The notes beneath the pieces are model-generated. The model did no database searches. It saw only the letters and a list, made by a program, of their open reading frames with translations, and was not told where the DNA came from. A DNA stretch of 64,000 nt, from contig NZ_RJZE01000002.1 of NCBI RefSeq assembly GCF_003986935.1, positions 62,001 to 126,000 on the forward strand, given 5' to 3'. The translations under genes were made by a program, and so were the position numbers. Positions 48,162 through 56,412 of this stretch are shown piece after piece (position 1 is the stretch's first letter; each line of letters begins with the position of its first letter). Source of the stretch: Paraburkholderia kururiensis JCM 10599 = LMG 19447. Lineage in GTDB: Bacteria; Pseudomonadota; Gammaproteobacteria; Burkholderiales; Burkholderiaceae.

Positions 48162-49918
48162 GCAGGCTCCCCGTAGACGACGACGCCCGACGCGCAGTCG
48201 CGTTCGCCCAGGTGATACGCGAATTGCAGGCGGCGGCGCGACGCGTCGTGCGTCAGCACGAGCTTGAGCACAGCGCCGGGCGGCACGGGGGCCATGAACT
48301 TCAGCTTGTCGATGGACGTGAGCGTGCGCACGCCGGGCACGTACTCGCTCGCGAGCCGCACAACCCAATCGATCTGCACGACGCCGGGCAAAATCGGCAG
48401 GCCGGGAAAGTGGCCCGCGAAATGCACGAGCGTGGGCGGCACGTGCAGCTCGTAGAACCGCTCGTTGGCGTCCCCTGCTTCGGCAAGTAGTTCGAAGCCG
48501 TCTTCGTGGGCCCCGAACGCGCGTGCAATGGCCGCTGCCTGCAGCTTGCCGCGCGCATCGAACGGCAACGCCTTGCGAAAGCGCCAGTGACGCGGCAGCA
48601 CCGTCATGTCGAAATAGCCGGCGAGATGGCGCCGCAGCGTCTTCACGAGCTGCACGCGGCCCTCGCGGCGCAGCGCGGCGTTGCCTTCGCCCGACAGCAC
48701 CACGAGCGCGCCGACGCGCTTGCGCGAGGCACCGTCGAGCACCGTGGTCGCGGCCTCGGCCACGAACGGATGCAGCCGCAGGCGGCCTTCGAGTTCCGCC
48801 AGCGCCACGCGCTTGCCGTCCAGCTTGACGACGCGGTCGAGCCGACCCAGCAGGTTGAAACCGCCGCGCGTGTCGAACGCCACGGCGTCGTCGGTGCGAT
48901 GCCAGCCGTCGTGCTCCAGATGCGGCGAACGCAGTTCCAGTGCACCGTCGTCCGCGCGGCGCACGTCGATGCCCGGCATGGGACGCCACGCATCGGAGCC
49001 GGTCTGCATCCGCCACGCAATGCCACCCGTTTCCGTGCTGCCGTAGATCTCGAGCGGCGCGTGGCCGAGCACGGCAGCGAAGCGCCGGGCCGTGTCGAAC
49101 GCGAGCGGCCCGCCCGACGAGAAGAACGCGCGAGGCGCGGGATCGAATGCATCGAAGCCGGGCAGATCGGGCCAGCGCGACAACTGCGCGGGCGTGGAAA
49201 CGACCACCGTCGCCCCGCACTGCGCGATGCGCGCCTGCAACTGCTGCGGGTCGACGCAGGTGGAGCGGTCGAACGCGCGGCCCGCCGCGAGCGGCCAGAA
49301 CACGCGAAACAGCAGGCCGTAGATGTGATGATGCGGCACGCTCGCGAGCACCGTTGCATCGCCGGCGAGCGCGCCCCACTGCGCTTCAAGCGTGTGCACT
49401 TCGGCGTTGAACTGGGCGAGCGTCTTGCGTACGGGCTTCGGCACGCCGCTGCTGCCGGATGTGTAGAGCGTCAGCGGCGCGTTCGGGTCGATGGTGCAGG
49501 TGGCCGTTGTGGTGGCCGGTGCGGTGGTCGTTGCGGTGGTCGTTGCGGTGGTCGTTGCGGTGGTCGGTGCGGTGGCCGGTGCGTCAATCGACATGGCGAC
49601 GATGTCGGCGTCGGTCAGCACCGCGTCGTACGCCTCGCTCAGGTCCGCGAGATAGCCCGGCGCGGAACTCGCCGGAATCACCGGCTCCTTGCCGGCAATG
49701 AAGAGGCCGAAGAGCGCGCACGCGAACGTATAGGGATCGTCGGCACACAGCGCGAAGCGCTGCTCCGCGCGTGGGTTCAGGCGGGCGGCAATGGCCAGCA
49801 CACGCGTACGGAATGCGGGAAAGCGGATCGTATCGGCGCCGTCGCGACATACCGCGACGACTGTCTGCGTATCAACCGCCGCGCGCGGTGCGGCAAAGAG
49901 CTCGTGCAGCGCGATCAC
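48158..49918 (-). CDS. Acyl-activating ligase fused to a dehydratase (ApeH + ApeI)
   Basis: A 586-residue fusion. Residues 1-460 are an AMP-forming ligase: P-loop YTSGSSGVPKP at 152-162, YGSTETGG, and GRLDRVVKLDGKRV, the hinge. It would load the aryl starter on the acyl carrier protein. The last 100 residues form a hotdog dehydratase with VHFAGHFPGLPILPGVVQID around 497-516, as in FabA/FabZ. In most APE clusters these are two genes (apeH, apeI). A Thr/Ala repeat (114-140) encoded by a 12-nt microsatellite lies in the ligase. GTG start overlapping the upstream stop. Confidence 0.87.
   Translation of the reverse strand: MIALHELFAAPRAAVDTQTVVAVCRDGADTIRFPAFRTRVLAIAARLNPRAEQRFALCADDPYTFACALFGLFIAGKEPVIPASSAPGYLADLSEAYDAVLTDADIVAMSIDAPATAPTTATTTATTTATTTAPATTTATCTIDPNAPLTLYTSGSSGVPKPVRKTLAQFNAEVHTLEAQWGALAGDATVLASVPHHHIYGLLFRVFWPLAAGRAFDRSTCVDPQQLQARIAQCGATVVVSTPAQLSRWPDLPGFDAFDPAPRAFFSSGGPLAFDTARRFAAVLGHAPLEIYGSTETGGIAWRMQTGSDAWRPMPGIDVRRADDGALELRSPHLEHDGWHRTDDAVAFDTRGGFNLLGRLDRVVKLDGKRVALAELEGRLRLHPFVAEAATTVLDGASRKRVGALVVLSGEGNAALRREGRVQLVKTLRRHLAGYFDMTVLPRHWRFRKALPFDARGKLQAAAIARAFGAHEDGFELLAEAGDANERFYELHVPPTLVHFAGHFPGLPILPGVVQIDWVVRLASEYVPGVRTLTSIDKLKFMAPVPPGAVLKLVLTHDASRRRLQFAYHLGERDCASGVVVYGEPA
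49509..49580. repeat. 12-nt microsatellite inside the ligase gene
   Basis: Six head-to-tail copies of a GCGGTGGTCGTT-type unit; three (49521-49556) are identical. The unit is 12 nt, so copy changes keep frame and only lengthen the Thr/Ala stretch of the protein. Confidence 0.9.
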
Positions 49919-50616
49919 AATGCCCCCGTGCGCTGCGCCCTCGGCAGCATGATGTACTTGCGCCACACCACCTCGGCAACCAGCAGCGCGCCCACCACGC
50001 CATACGCGATGGCGCCGTTGTAGAGCGACCACGACTCGCGCGACCAGCACAGCGCCGTGTAGGCGGAGAAGATGCCGTTCGCGGCGAAGAATGCCGTCCA
50101 CAGCTGCGTGACGCGACGCGTGTAGCGCACCACGTGATCAGGCGGATCCGGATACGTGAAGCGCGCGAACCGTTCGATCATCGACGGTCCGTTTGCCAGT
50201 GTCGCACCGAACGCCACGAGCAGCCCGACATTCACAAGCGACGGATAGAGGCGCAGCAGCAGCTCACTGTTGGTCGCGACGATCGCCACCGACGCACAGT
50301 TGAGCGCGCCTGCCACCGCCCAGTCCACGAGGCTCAGCTTGCGCAGCGAGGCCGCGAATGCACCCGTGCCCGCCACGCGTTGCAGCCACAGCAGCGCGAG
50401 CAGCATGCAGCCCACGTAGCGCGGCGAGTCCCAACGCCAGGCGCACAGAATCACGACCGGGTAGGCCAGGTTCGCCGCGAGGCGCACCATGCGGCGCGCG
50501 CGACCGTATGCGGGCGGTGCTTCGGTCGCGGCGGGCACTGCGTGACTCGCGTCTGTCATGCGGCGCGTGGCCGGGTCGCCCGCTGCCCGCGCGTCGCACG
50601 AAGGCGTGGATGGCAT
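49915..50616 (-). CDS. Membrane protein of the aryl-polyene cluster (ApeG-like, COG4648)
   Basis: A 233-residue hydrophobic protein with about six helices, including LAANLAYPVVILCAWRW and SLVNVGLLVAFGATL, a pattern seen in the conserved membrane protein of APE clusters. FARFTYPDPPDHVVRYTRRVT is a conserved soluble loop. Its role is unknown. The start at 50616 shares one base with the acyl-carrier stop. A second in-frame ATG 19 codons later is possible. Confidence 0.78.
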   Translation of the reverse strand: MPSTPSCDARAAGDPATRRMTDASHAVPAATEAPPAYGRARRMVRLAANLAYPVVILCAWRWDSPRYVGCMLLALLWLQRVAGTGAFAASLRKLSLVDWAVAGALNCASVAIVATNSELLLRLYPSLVNVGLLVAFGATLANGPSMIERFARFTYPDPPDHVVRYTRRVTQLWTAFFAANGIFSAYTALCWSRESWSLYNGAIAYGVVGALLVAEVVWRKYIMLPRAQRTGAL

Positions 50617-50867
50617 CAAGCCTGAGCCGCGAGCAGCGATTCCACAGCGGCGATCACGTCGCCCACCGTGCGAACCGACTTGAACTCTTCCGGCTTGATG
50701 CGCCGGCCGGTCATTTCCTGCAGCTTGATGGCGAGATCGACGGCGTCGATGCTGTCCAGATCCAGTTCTTCGAACAGATGCGCCTCCGGCGTCACGCGCA
50801 CCGGATCGATCGCGAAGTTTTCGTGGAAGATGGCGCGGATGCGCTCGAGAATGTCTGCCTCGGTCAC
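50616..50867 (-). CDS. Acyl carrier protein 2 of the cluster (ApeF-like)
   Basis: An 83-residue acyl carrier protein; the phosphopantetheine site is Ser39 in LDLDSIDAVDL. It carries the growing polyene. It starts with GTG at 50867, with GGGGGA 8 nt upstream and only 3 nt behind the first carrier gene. Two carriers in a row are standard for aryl-polyene systems. Confidence 0.93.
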   Translation of the reverse strand: MTEADILERIRAIFHENFAIDPVRVTPEAHLFEELDLDSIDAVDLAIKLQEMTGRRIKPEEFKSVRTVGDVIAAVESLLAAQA

Positions 50868-50870
50868 GAT

Positions 50871-51170
50871 TCAATCCCCCTTGCCTGCAGTTTCTTCCAG
50901 CACCGCCGCGTCTTTACGCTGAGACGCAACCAGCTCGGCGAGCGTGTTGACGGAACGAAAATACTCGCGCACGCGCGCGTCGTCGGCGGCGATGGTGAGC
51001 TTGTAGCGCTGGCGCAGCACGATGCCGATCTCGAGCGCGTCGATCGAGTCGAGCCCGACTCCGTTGGTGTCGAACAACGGCGCGTCGTCGTCGATATCGT
51101 CGGGCGTCAGGTGTTCCAGATCGAACGCTTCGATCAGAAGCTGCTTAATTTCCAGTTTTAAAGAATCCAT
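50871..51170 (-). CDS. Acyl carrier protein 1 of the cluster (ApeE-like)
   Basis: A 99-residue acyl carrier protein with the phosphopantetheine serine at 42 in VGLDSIDALEIG. It is more divergent and longer than carrier 2 and probably holds the aryl starter unit; in E. coli and Xenorhabdus systems the two carriers have separate roles. The ATG at 51170 overlaps the acyltransferase gene by 26 nt. Confidence 0.92.
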   Translation of the reverse strand: MDSLKLEIKQLLIEAFDLEHLTPDDIDDDAPLFDTNGVGLDSIDALEIGIVLRQRYKLTIAADDARVREYFRSVNTLAELVASQRKDAAVLEETAGKGD

Positions 51171-51939
51171 GATCGAACAGGTGCTGGGTAATGTGTGCCT
51201 CAACGGCGCGGGTGACGCTGCGCGCGGCGAGCGCCGGCGGCATTTCGTGCGACGCGAGCTGCCCGACGCCCATGGGATCGAGCACGTTCACGGTGATGCG
51301 GAAAGGACGCTCCGGTACGTGATACCAGCGCATCTGCTTCGTGAAGGCGGGTGGATCGCAATGCATGAGAACGGGGACGATCGGCGCGCCGGCTTCGAGC
51401 GCGATATACGCAAAGCCGCGCGAGAAGGCGCGCAGCCGGTTGGGCGCCGGGCTGCGCGACCCCTCGGGAAAAATGATCATCGTGTAGCCCGCGGCGATCT
51501 GCTGCCGGCAATCCTTCACGAAACCGGCGGGATCGACGTTGCTCACATATTCGGCAGCCCGCACGATACCCCAGAAGCATGGGTTGCCCCAATGGGCGTT
51601 CTTCACGACGCAGCAGGCACGCGGCATGAGCGAAAGCAGCACCACGACATCGAGATAAGTCGGATGGTTCGCCACGACGATGGCCGGCGCGCCCGAACGC
51701 AAAGCGTCGGCGCCCGCCACGTCGAGTTCCATCACGCCCATGCGCTTCAAGGCGTCGACGAGCGCGCGAAAGAACCAGTGGATCACGGTCGTGACCGCGC
51801 GTTGGCGCGAGGCGCGATGTGGCCACAGGCTCGCGAACGGAAAAACGAGAACAGAGAAAAGCAGGCCGCTCAGCCCGAACACCGTGAAGCTGAGGCCGGT
51901 AGCGAAAAGACGCCCGCCACGACTAGACCGCACTGACAT
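51145..51939 (-). CDS. Lysophospholipid-acyltransferase family protein (ApeD-like)
   Basis: A 264-residue PlsC-type acyltransferase with a membrane-anchoring N-terminus, the catalytic NHPTYLD (His92, Asp97) and the phosphate-binding FPEGSRS. It would transfer an acyl chain to the polyene conjugate or its glycerol anchor. The start overlaps the chain-length-factor stop by 17 nt. Confidence 0.88.
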   Translation of the reverse strand: MSVRSSRGGRLFATGLSFTVFGLSGLLFSVLVFPFASLWPHRASRQRAVTTVIHWFFRALVDALKRMGVMELDVAGADALRSGAPAIVVANHPTYLDVVVLLSLMPRACCVVKNAHWGNPCFWGIVRAAEYVSNVDPAGFVKDCRQQIAAGYTMIIFPEGSRSPAPNRLRAFSRGFAYIALEAGAPIVPVLMHCDPPAFTKQMRWYHVPERPFRITVNVLDPMGVGQLASHEMPPALAARSVTRAVEAHITQHLFDHGFFKTGN

Positions 51940-52651
51940 GCCACCCCCACTGCCAGATCGCGCCGGCGTGTTGCCACGCGGCGGCCGATTGCGTATCGAG
52001 ACAGTGATGCAGCGCTGCGCTTTGCGTCGCGAAATGCGTCACGCCTGCCTTGCCTGCTTCATGTTCGATTTCGTGTTCGGTCTCGTGCTCGATTTCGTAG
52101 ACGGTACACGCGAGATGTCCTTGCGCGACCTGTCCCGCGTCGAGCAGCAGCGCGAGGGCGCCCTGCTGCACTTCGTGATCGACGTGGCCGTATGCGCCGT
52201 CGGCCGGTTCGTCCGCATAGACGAGAAGCACCGGCACAGTGGGTTCTTCGGTGTACTGCGCATACGCTTCGAGCAACGCGTAACCGAGCGTTTCGGGGCC
52301 GGCTGAAATGGCGTTCGCGGGCGAGCGGTCCTGCCGCGCGATACCGAAGAGTCCCGACATGGCGTTGAGCACCGAGAGGCTGAAGGCATTCGGCAGGACC
52401 GGTTTGTCGGCCTCGATGCCGTGCAGGATGTCGGTGGTACGCCGTAGTTCGCCGTGCCTCGATGCGAATACCACCCGCGCTTGCGGCACGTTCTGCACGC
52501 AATCGTGGGCGACCTTCAACGCCATCCGGGAAAGCGAACTCAGCCGGCGGCGCATCATCGGATCGATGAAGGCGACTTCAGCTGTTTCTGCAACGGCAGG
52601 AGACCAGAAAGACCACCGGGCCACCGGCAAGGTCCACGACAAATCGGGCAT
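51923..52651 (-). CDS. Beta-ketoacyl synthase chain-length factor (ApeC-like)
   Basis: A 242-residue half-ketosynthase with the fold of the N-terminal thiolase domain but no catalytic Cys: the expected TACxSS site reads AISAGPETLG. Such proteins (Ketoacyl-synt_2, ApeC) pair with an active ketosynthase to set chain length. Near the C-terminus is a short repeat EIEHETEHEIEHE encoded by 12-nt units. First gene of the operon. No Shine-Dalgarno is visible before the ATG at 52651, but a hairpin (52661-52697) is. Confidence 0.85.
   Translation of the reverse strand: MPDLSWTLPVARWSFWSPAVAETAEVAFIDPMMRRRLSSLSRMALKVAHDCVQNVPQARVVFASRHGELRRTTDILHGIEADKPVLPNAFSLSVLNAMSGLFGIARQDRSPANAISAGPETLGYALLEAYAQYTEEPTVPVLLVYADEPADGAYGHVDHEVQQGALALLLDAGQVAQGHLACTVYEIEHETEHEIEHEAGKAGVTHFATQSAALHHCLDTQSAAAWQHAGAIWQWGWHVSAV
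52060..52098. repeat. 12-nt repeats inside the chain-length-factor gene
   Basis: About three diverged copies of a TTCGATTTCGTG-type unit, encoding alternating Glu-Ile-Glu-His and Glu-Thr-Glu-His. Confidence 0.6.
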
Positions 52652-53188
52652 ATCGACATTCGGTGTGGGGTAGCCGCATCGTCCAGGCTACACACCGAAA
52701 CGACGCATGGAAGCGTTTTCACCCGCGCACGTCGGCGCAACGGGGCCTTCTCTTACAGCCCATTAACGGCATCTGGCGCGGATTATTTAGATCAAAATCA
52801 AAAGCGGCGGCAGTGCACGTTAAGCATCGCCAACTTCTTTTTTGACGAAAGGTTTGAAAGAATCAGTGCAGCGTCTACTGCGCGGTATCGTCTCCTTCAA
52901 TTCAGAGCGCATGCTTTGTTGGCCGCCACGCCGTGCTTTGCGCAAACCCGCTTGCTACGGGGCATGTTCGCGTCCAGCTCTCGCCCATCCCATCTAATGA
53001 CCAGCAATAAGCGGCCGATTATCTGCCGGACCACCCTGAAAATCTGTCAAATCTTGTCAAAATAATCCACAAAAACGGTAACGAATTTGAATGGCTAAAC
53101 CAGGTTCGCGCGCTTAGTCAATTCGTGATGACGTGAACTGGTATCGCCAAACATCGGCCAGAACGCGCCCACGCGATCGACCAAATAC
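52652..53188 (-). promoter_or_regulatory. Leader/promoter region of the pigment operon
   Basis: No gene is supportable in these 537 nt. Base composition falls (AT-rich around 52780-53110) compared with the genes either side. At 52661-52697 CGGTGTGGGGTAGCC can pair with GGCTACACACCG around a 10-nt loop, ending 9 nt before the operon's first ATG. On the minus strand two perfect TTGACA hexamers (53045-53050, 53055-53060), 10 nt apart, could be -35 elements; no good -10 is at the right distance. Likely control site for the main operon. Confidence 0.5.
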
Positions 53189-54055
53189 CTACGCCGCGAG
53201 CAATGCTTCGCGCAACGTAATGAAATGCAATTGCTCGCTTTGGGCCGCGACGAATACCTGCGGAAGCGTGGAGAGGATAACGGGCAAGCCGTCCACCCCG
53301 TTCGCGGCGTTGCCGTCGTGGGCAAGCAGTATATCGCCCGCGGCAAGCTGATGGACGAGACGTTGCGCGACGACATCAGCGCGAGTCTCGCGCGTATCGA
53401 AACCCCGCCTCGTCCATGACGCGAGGCGCAGGTCGAAGCGCTGCAAAACCGGTTCGAGAAACACATTGCGCAGGCCCGCCGGCGCCCGGAAGAATCGCGG
53501 CCACTCTCCGGTCAGGTCGGCAAGCGTCTGCTGGGCCGCTTCGATCTCACGAGCCAGCACGCCGGGCCCGCTGACCGAGAAGGTGTGTCGATGCCTTTGC
53601 GAGTGGTTTTCCACGGCGTGGCCGCGTGCCACGATCTCGCGCGTGAGCGCCGGATACCGGCGTGCGTGCTCGCCGATACAGAAGAACGTGGCGCGCACGC
53701 CATGACGGTCGAGGAGATCGAGCACCTGCGGTGTGACTTGCGGGTCCGGGCCGTCGTCGATCGTCAATGCGATCTCGCGGCGTTTGCTTGCGGCCGCCGG
53801 CAACCGCGTCCAGTTCGGACCCAGTATCGACGAGCGCGGCCACAAACCCGCCGCCGTGACAATGGCGTGATTCGCGAACGTGCCGGCGAGCCACCATGGC
53901 CAGGCAGCCGGATCGAGCGCGCATCCAGTCACGGCGACCGCATGCCAGGCGGCCGAGAGCGTCAGTGCGGGCGGCTGCTCCAGGAAGGAGCGCGAACGCG
54001 GACGCTCGTGCGCGGCGCCCAGCTTCAGTCTCGCAGGCGAATGGGGTTCAGGCAT
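53189..54055 (-). CDS. Polysaccharide deacetylase family protein (NodB-like)
   Basis: A 288-residue carbohydrate esterase 4 protein. An N-terminal hydrophobic region (about 31-75) anchors it to the membrane. Motifs: TIDDGP at 98-103 (catalytic Asp), metal-binding HSQRH at 151-155, FRAPAGLRN, LASWTRRGFD and LLAHD, the complete set. It removes N- or O-acetyl groups from a sugar. It is upstream of the pigment operon on the same strand, but 537 nt apart. Possible substrates include the sugar added by the cluster glycosyltransferase or a cell-envelope glycan; unproven. Confidence 0.88.
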   Translation of the reverse strand: MPEPHSPARLKLGAAHERPRSRSFLEQPPALTLSAAWHAVAVTGCALDPAAWPWWLAGTFANHAIVTAAGLWPRSSILGPNWTRLPAAASKRREIALTIDDGPDPQVTPQVLDLLDRHGVRATFFCIGEHARRYPALTREIVARGHAVENHSQRHRHTFSVSGPGVLAREIEAAQQTLADLTGEWPRFFRAPAGLRNVFLEPVLQRFDLRLASWTRRGFDTRETRADVVAQRLVHQLAAGDILLAHDGNAANGVDGLPVILSTLPQVFVAAQSEQLHFITLREALLAA

Positions 54056-54355
54056 CGGACTTCTCGAGCCACAACGTAAAGAGAACCGCGAAGAGTAGCA
54101 AAGTTGCGTGAAGATACAAAATCGACGACAGGTCATGCAGCGGCGGCCACGCCACGTTCGCTCCCGAGCCAGCGCTTCAATTGCACCGAGCTCATTCGCA
54201 GGGACAAAGGGCACGAGCGGCGGAACCGCGGGGCCACGCACAACGAGACCTACGCATTGTCGTTCGGCGATATTCCCGTCTCGTGCGCCAGCAATATTCC
54301 AGCAAAAGAAAAAGCCCCGTGAGTCGTCAAACTCACGGGGCTTTGTCACCGCTTT
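54056..54355. other. Gap between the deacetylase and tRNA-Ser
   Basis: Apart from the terminator at 54309-54345 I see no gene or convincing promoter; short open frames read into repetitive or shadow sequence. Confidence 0.6.
54309..54345 (-). terminator. Terminator after tRNA-Ser
   Basis: On the minus strand AGCCCCGTGAG pairs perfectly with CTCACGGGGCT (54313-54323 with 54332-54342) and is followed by TTTTTCTTTT. Confidence 0.88.
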
Positions 54356-54449
54356 TGGCGGAGACGGAGGGATTCGAACCCTCGATCCAGGTTTTGGCCC
54401 AGATGCTCCCTTAGCAGGGGAGTGCCTTCGACCTCTCGGCCACGTCTCC
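54356..54449 (-). tRNA. tRNA-Ser(GCT)
   Basis: A 94-nt class II tRNA with encoded CCA, a long variable arm and anticodon GCT (CCTGCTAAG). It lies between lysC and the pigment cluster, followed by a terminator on its own strand. Confidence 0.96.
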
Positions 54450-54675
54450 CGAACCCTTCGCTCACGCCAGGGAGGCAGCGCGACGAAGCCAAGATGATAG
54501 CGGTTCCGTGCTCACAGGTCAATTTGTTGCGCACGGTTTTTGCGTGCGCGTCACCAACCTGTCATGCCCATTCTCATTTGCGCCATTCGCACGCCGTTCC
54601 GTTCTACGCGGCAATCGTGGCGTGAAGCGGCGCTCCGTGAGAACCCGCTGTGGTTGGCACAGCGGACACGTCACA

Positions 54676-55926
54676 TCACGCCTGATCGAGCTCGAACACC
54701 TTGTGCAGCGCACGTACCGCAAGCTCCATGTACTTCTCGTCGATGAGCACGGAGATCTTGATTTCCGAGGTCGAAATCATCTGGATGTTGATGCCCTCTT
54801 CCGACAGCGTGCGGAACATCTTGCTCGCGATACCCACGTGTGAACGCATGCCGACGCCCACCACCGAGACCTTCGAAACCTTCGGATCCCCAAGCACCTG
54901 CTCCGCGTTCACGTGACCCTTCACCTGGTTGGTGAGGATGTCCATTGCGCGCTGGTAATCGCCGCGGCCCACCGTGAACGTGAAGTCGGTCTTGCCCTGC
55001 ACGCTCTGGTTCTGGATGATCATGTCGACGTCGATGTTCGCGTCCGCCACCGGGCCGAGAATCTGATACGCGATGCCCGGCTTGTCGGGCACACCCATCA
55101 CGGCGATGCGGGCCTCGTCGCGCTGGAACGCGATACCCGAGATGACTGCTTTTTCCATGGTCTCGTCTTCTTCAAAAGTAATCAGGGTGCCCGAGGTCAT
55201 TTCATCTTCGAGCGGCATGAGCGGATCGGTCAGGCTCGACAGCACCCGCGTCTTCACCTGATATTTGCCGGCGAATTCGACCGAGCGGATCTGCAGCACC
55301 TTGGAGCCGAGACTCGCCATTTCCAGCATTTCCTCGAAGGTGATCCGGTCGAGCCGGCGCGCCTCTTCCACTACACGCGGGTCCGTCGTGTACACGCCGT
55401 CCACGTCGGTGTAGATCAGGCATTCGTCGGCCTTCAGCGCAGCGGCCACTGCGACCGCGGACGTGTCCGAACCGCCGCGGCCCAGCGTCGTGATATGGCC
55501 GTCCGGGTCGATGCCTTGAAAGCCCGTGATCACAACCACCTTGCCGGCATCGAGATCCGCCGTTACGCGTTCGCTCTCGATGTCGCTGATGCGCGCCTTC
55601 GTGAACGCGCTGTCCGTTTTGACGGGCACTTGCCAGCCCGTATAGCTGACCGCCTCCACCCCTTCTTCCTGGAGCGCAATCGCAAGCAGCCCCACACTCA
55701 CCTGCTCGCCGGTGGCGGCGATCATGTCGAGTTCGCGCGGGCTCGGACGAGCCGAAATTTCCTTGGCGAGACCCAGCAGCCGGTTGGTTTCGCCGGACAT
55801 CGCCGACGGCACGACGACCATGCGGTGGCCGGCCTTGTGCCATTTCGCGACGCGCTTCGCGACGTTCTTGATGCGCTCGGTCGAGCCCATCGAAGTGCCG
55901 CCGTATTTATGTACGATGAGTGCCAT
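54676..55926 (-). CDS. lysC: Aspartate kinase
   Basis: Phosphorylates aspartate, the first step to lysine, threonine, methionine and diaminopimelate. 416 residues, the size of the lysine-sensitive class. The start MALIVHKYGGTSMGS is canonical. TLGRGGSDTSAVAVAAAL is the aspartate site, and the C-terminal half has two ACT domains (GISFQRDEARIAVMG-like, then KVSVVGVGMRSHVGIASKMF) for feedback control. Followed leftward by tRNA-Ser. Confidence 0.96.
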   Translation of the reverse strand: MALIVHKYGGTSMGSTERIKNVAKRVAKWHKAGHRMVVVPSAMSGETNRLLGLAKEISARPSPRELDMIAATGEQVSVGLLAIALQEEGVEAVSYTGWQVPVKTDSAFTKARISDIESERVTADLDAGKVVVITGFQGIDPDGHITTLGRGGSDTSAVAVAAALKADECLIYTDVDGVYTTDPRVVEEARRLDRITFEEMLEMASLGSKVLQIRSVEFAGKYQVKTRVLSSLTDPLMPLEDEMTSGTLITFEEDETMEKAVISGIAFQRDEARIAVMGVPDKPGIAYQILGPVADANIDVDMIIQNQSVQGKTDFTFTVGRGDYQRAMDILTNQVKGHVNAEQVLGDPKVSKVSVVGVGMRSHVGIASKMFRTLSEEGINIQMISTSEIKISVLIDEKYMELAVRALHKVFELDQA

Positions 55927-56412
55927 TGTCGTTCTGAACTGGAGAGATAACCGCGCTGGCGCACTGTGGAAGTGCCGCGGGAGCCGGCGTGATCGGCACC
56001 CAAGCGCGGCAAGCGGCGCGTGTCACACTTTGGTGCTGATGACGCCGCACGACCGGCGGCGTAAATGCAGCGCGTGCAGCACGCGCGGATTTTGCCCTTG
56101 CACGCGGCGCAGCCGTTCCGGCGCCGCGTGCCCTGCCCGCGTGACGGCCCTGACGCCTGCCGGATGCTGCCAGGCACAGGTCCGCAGCCGACGCTCGTGG
56201 CGACAAAAGCGGGTTGGGCAAACGCATTACCCTACCCGATCGGTAGCAAAAAAACAAGCCAAACGGACCGCGCGCACGGCCGAAAACGCTTATGTGGCAA
56301 TGATTTGCGGCCTCGCCTCATAAAGCGGCAGAACGCGGCGAGAGACCGCGATGAGGCGAAAATCACGCGCGACCCCAGCACATGCCATGCGGCGCTGCGC
56401 CGCATGCGCCGT
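55927..56412. promoter_or_regulatory. Gap between tilS and lysC
   Basis: I see no gene in these 486 nt. An inverted repeat CGCCTCAT (56314-56321) / ATGAGGCG (56351-56358) with an inner GCGG/CCGC pairing lies 54 nt past the tilS stop; no T tract, so a weak terminator at best. No clear promoter hexamers for lysC. Confidence 0.5.

Noticed and set aside
49509..49580. Repeat considered as a CRISPR or mobile-element remnant
   Set aside because: Units are contiguous 12-mers in frame without spacers; a microsatellite.
54356..54449. tRNA-Ser as an integration site for the pigment cluster
   Set aside because: No integrase, no direct repeat of the tRNA 3' end found at the far side, and the gene style of the cluster resembles the rest of the window.
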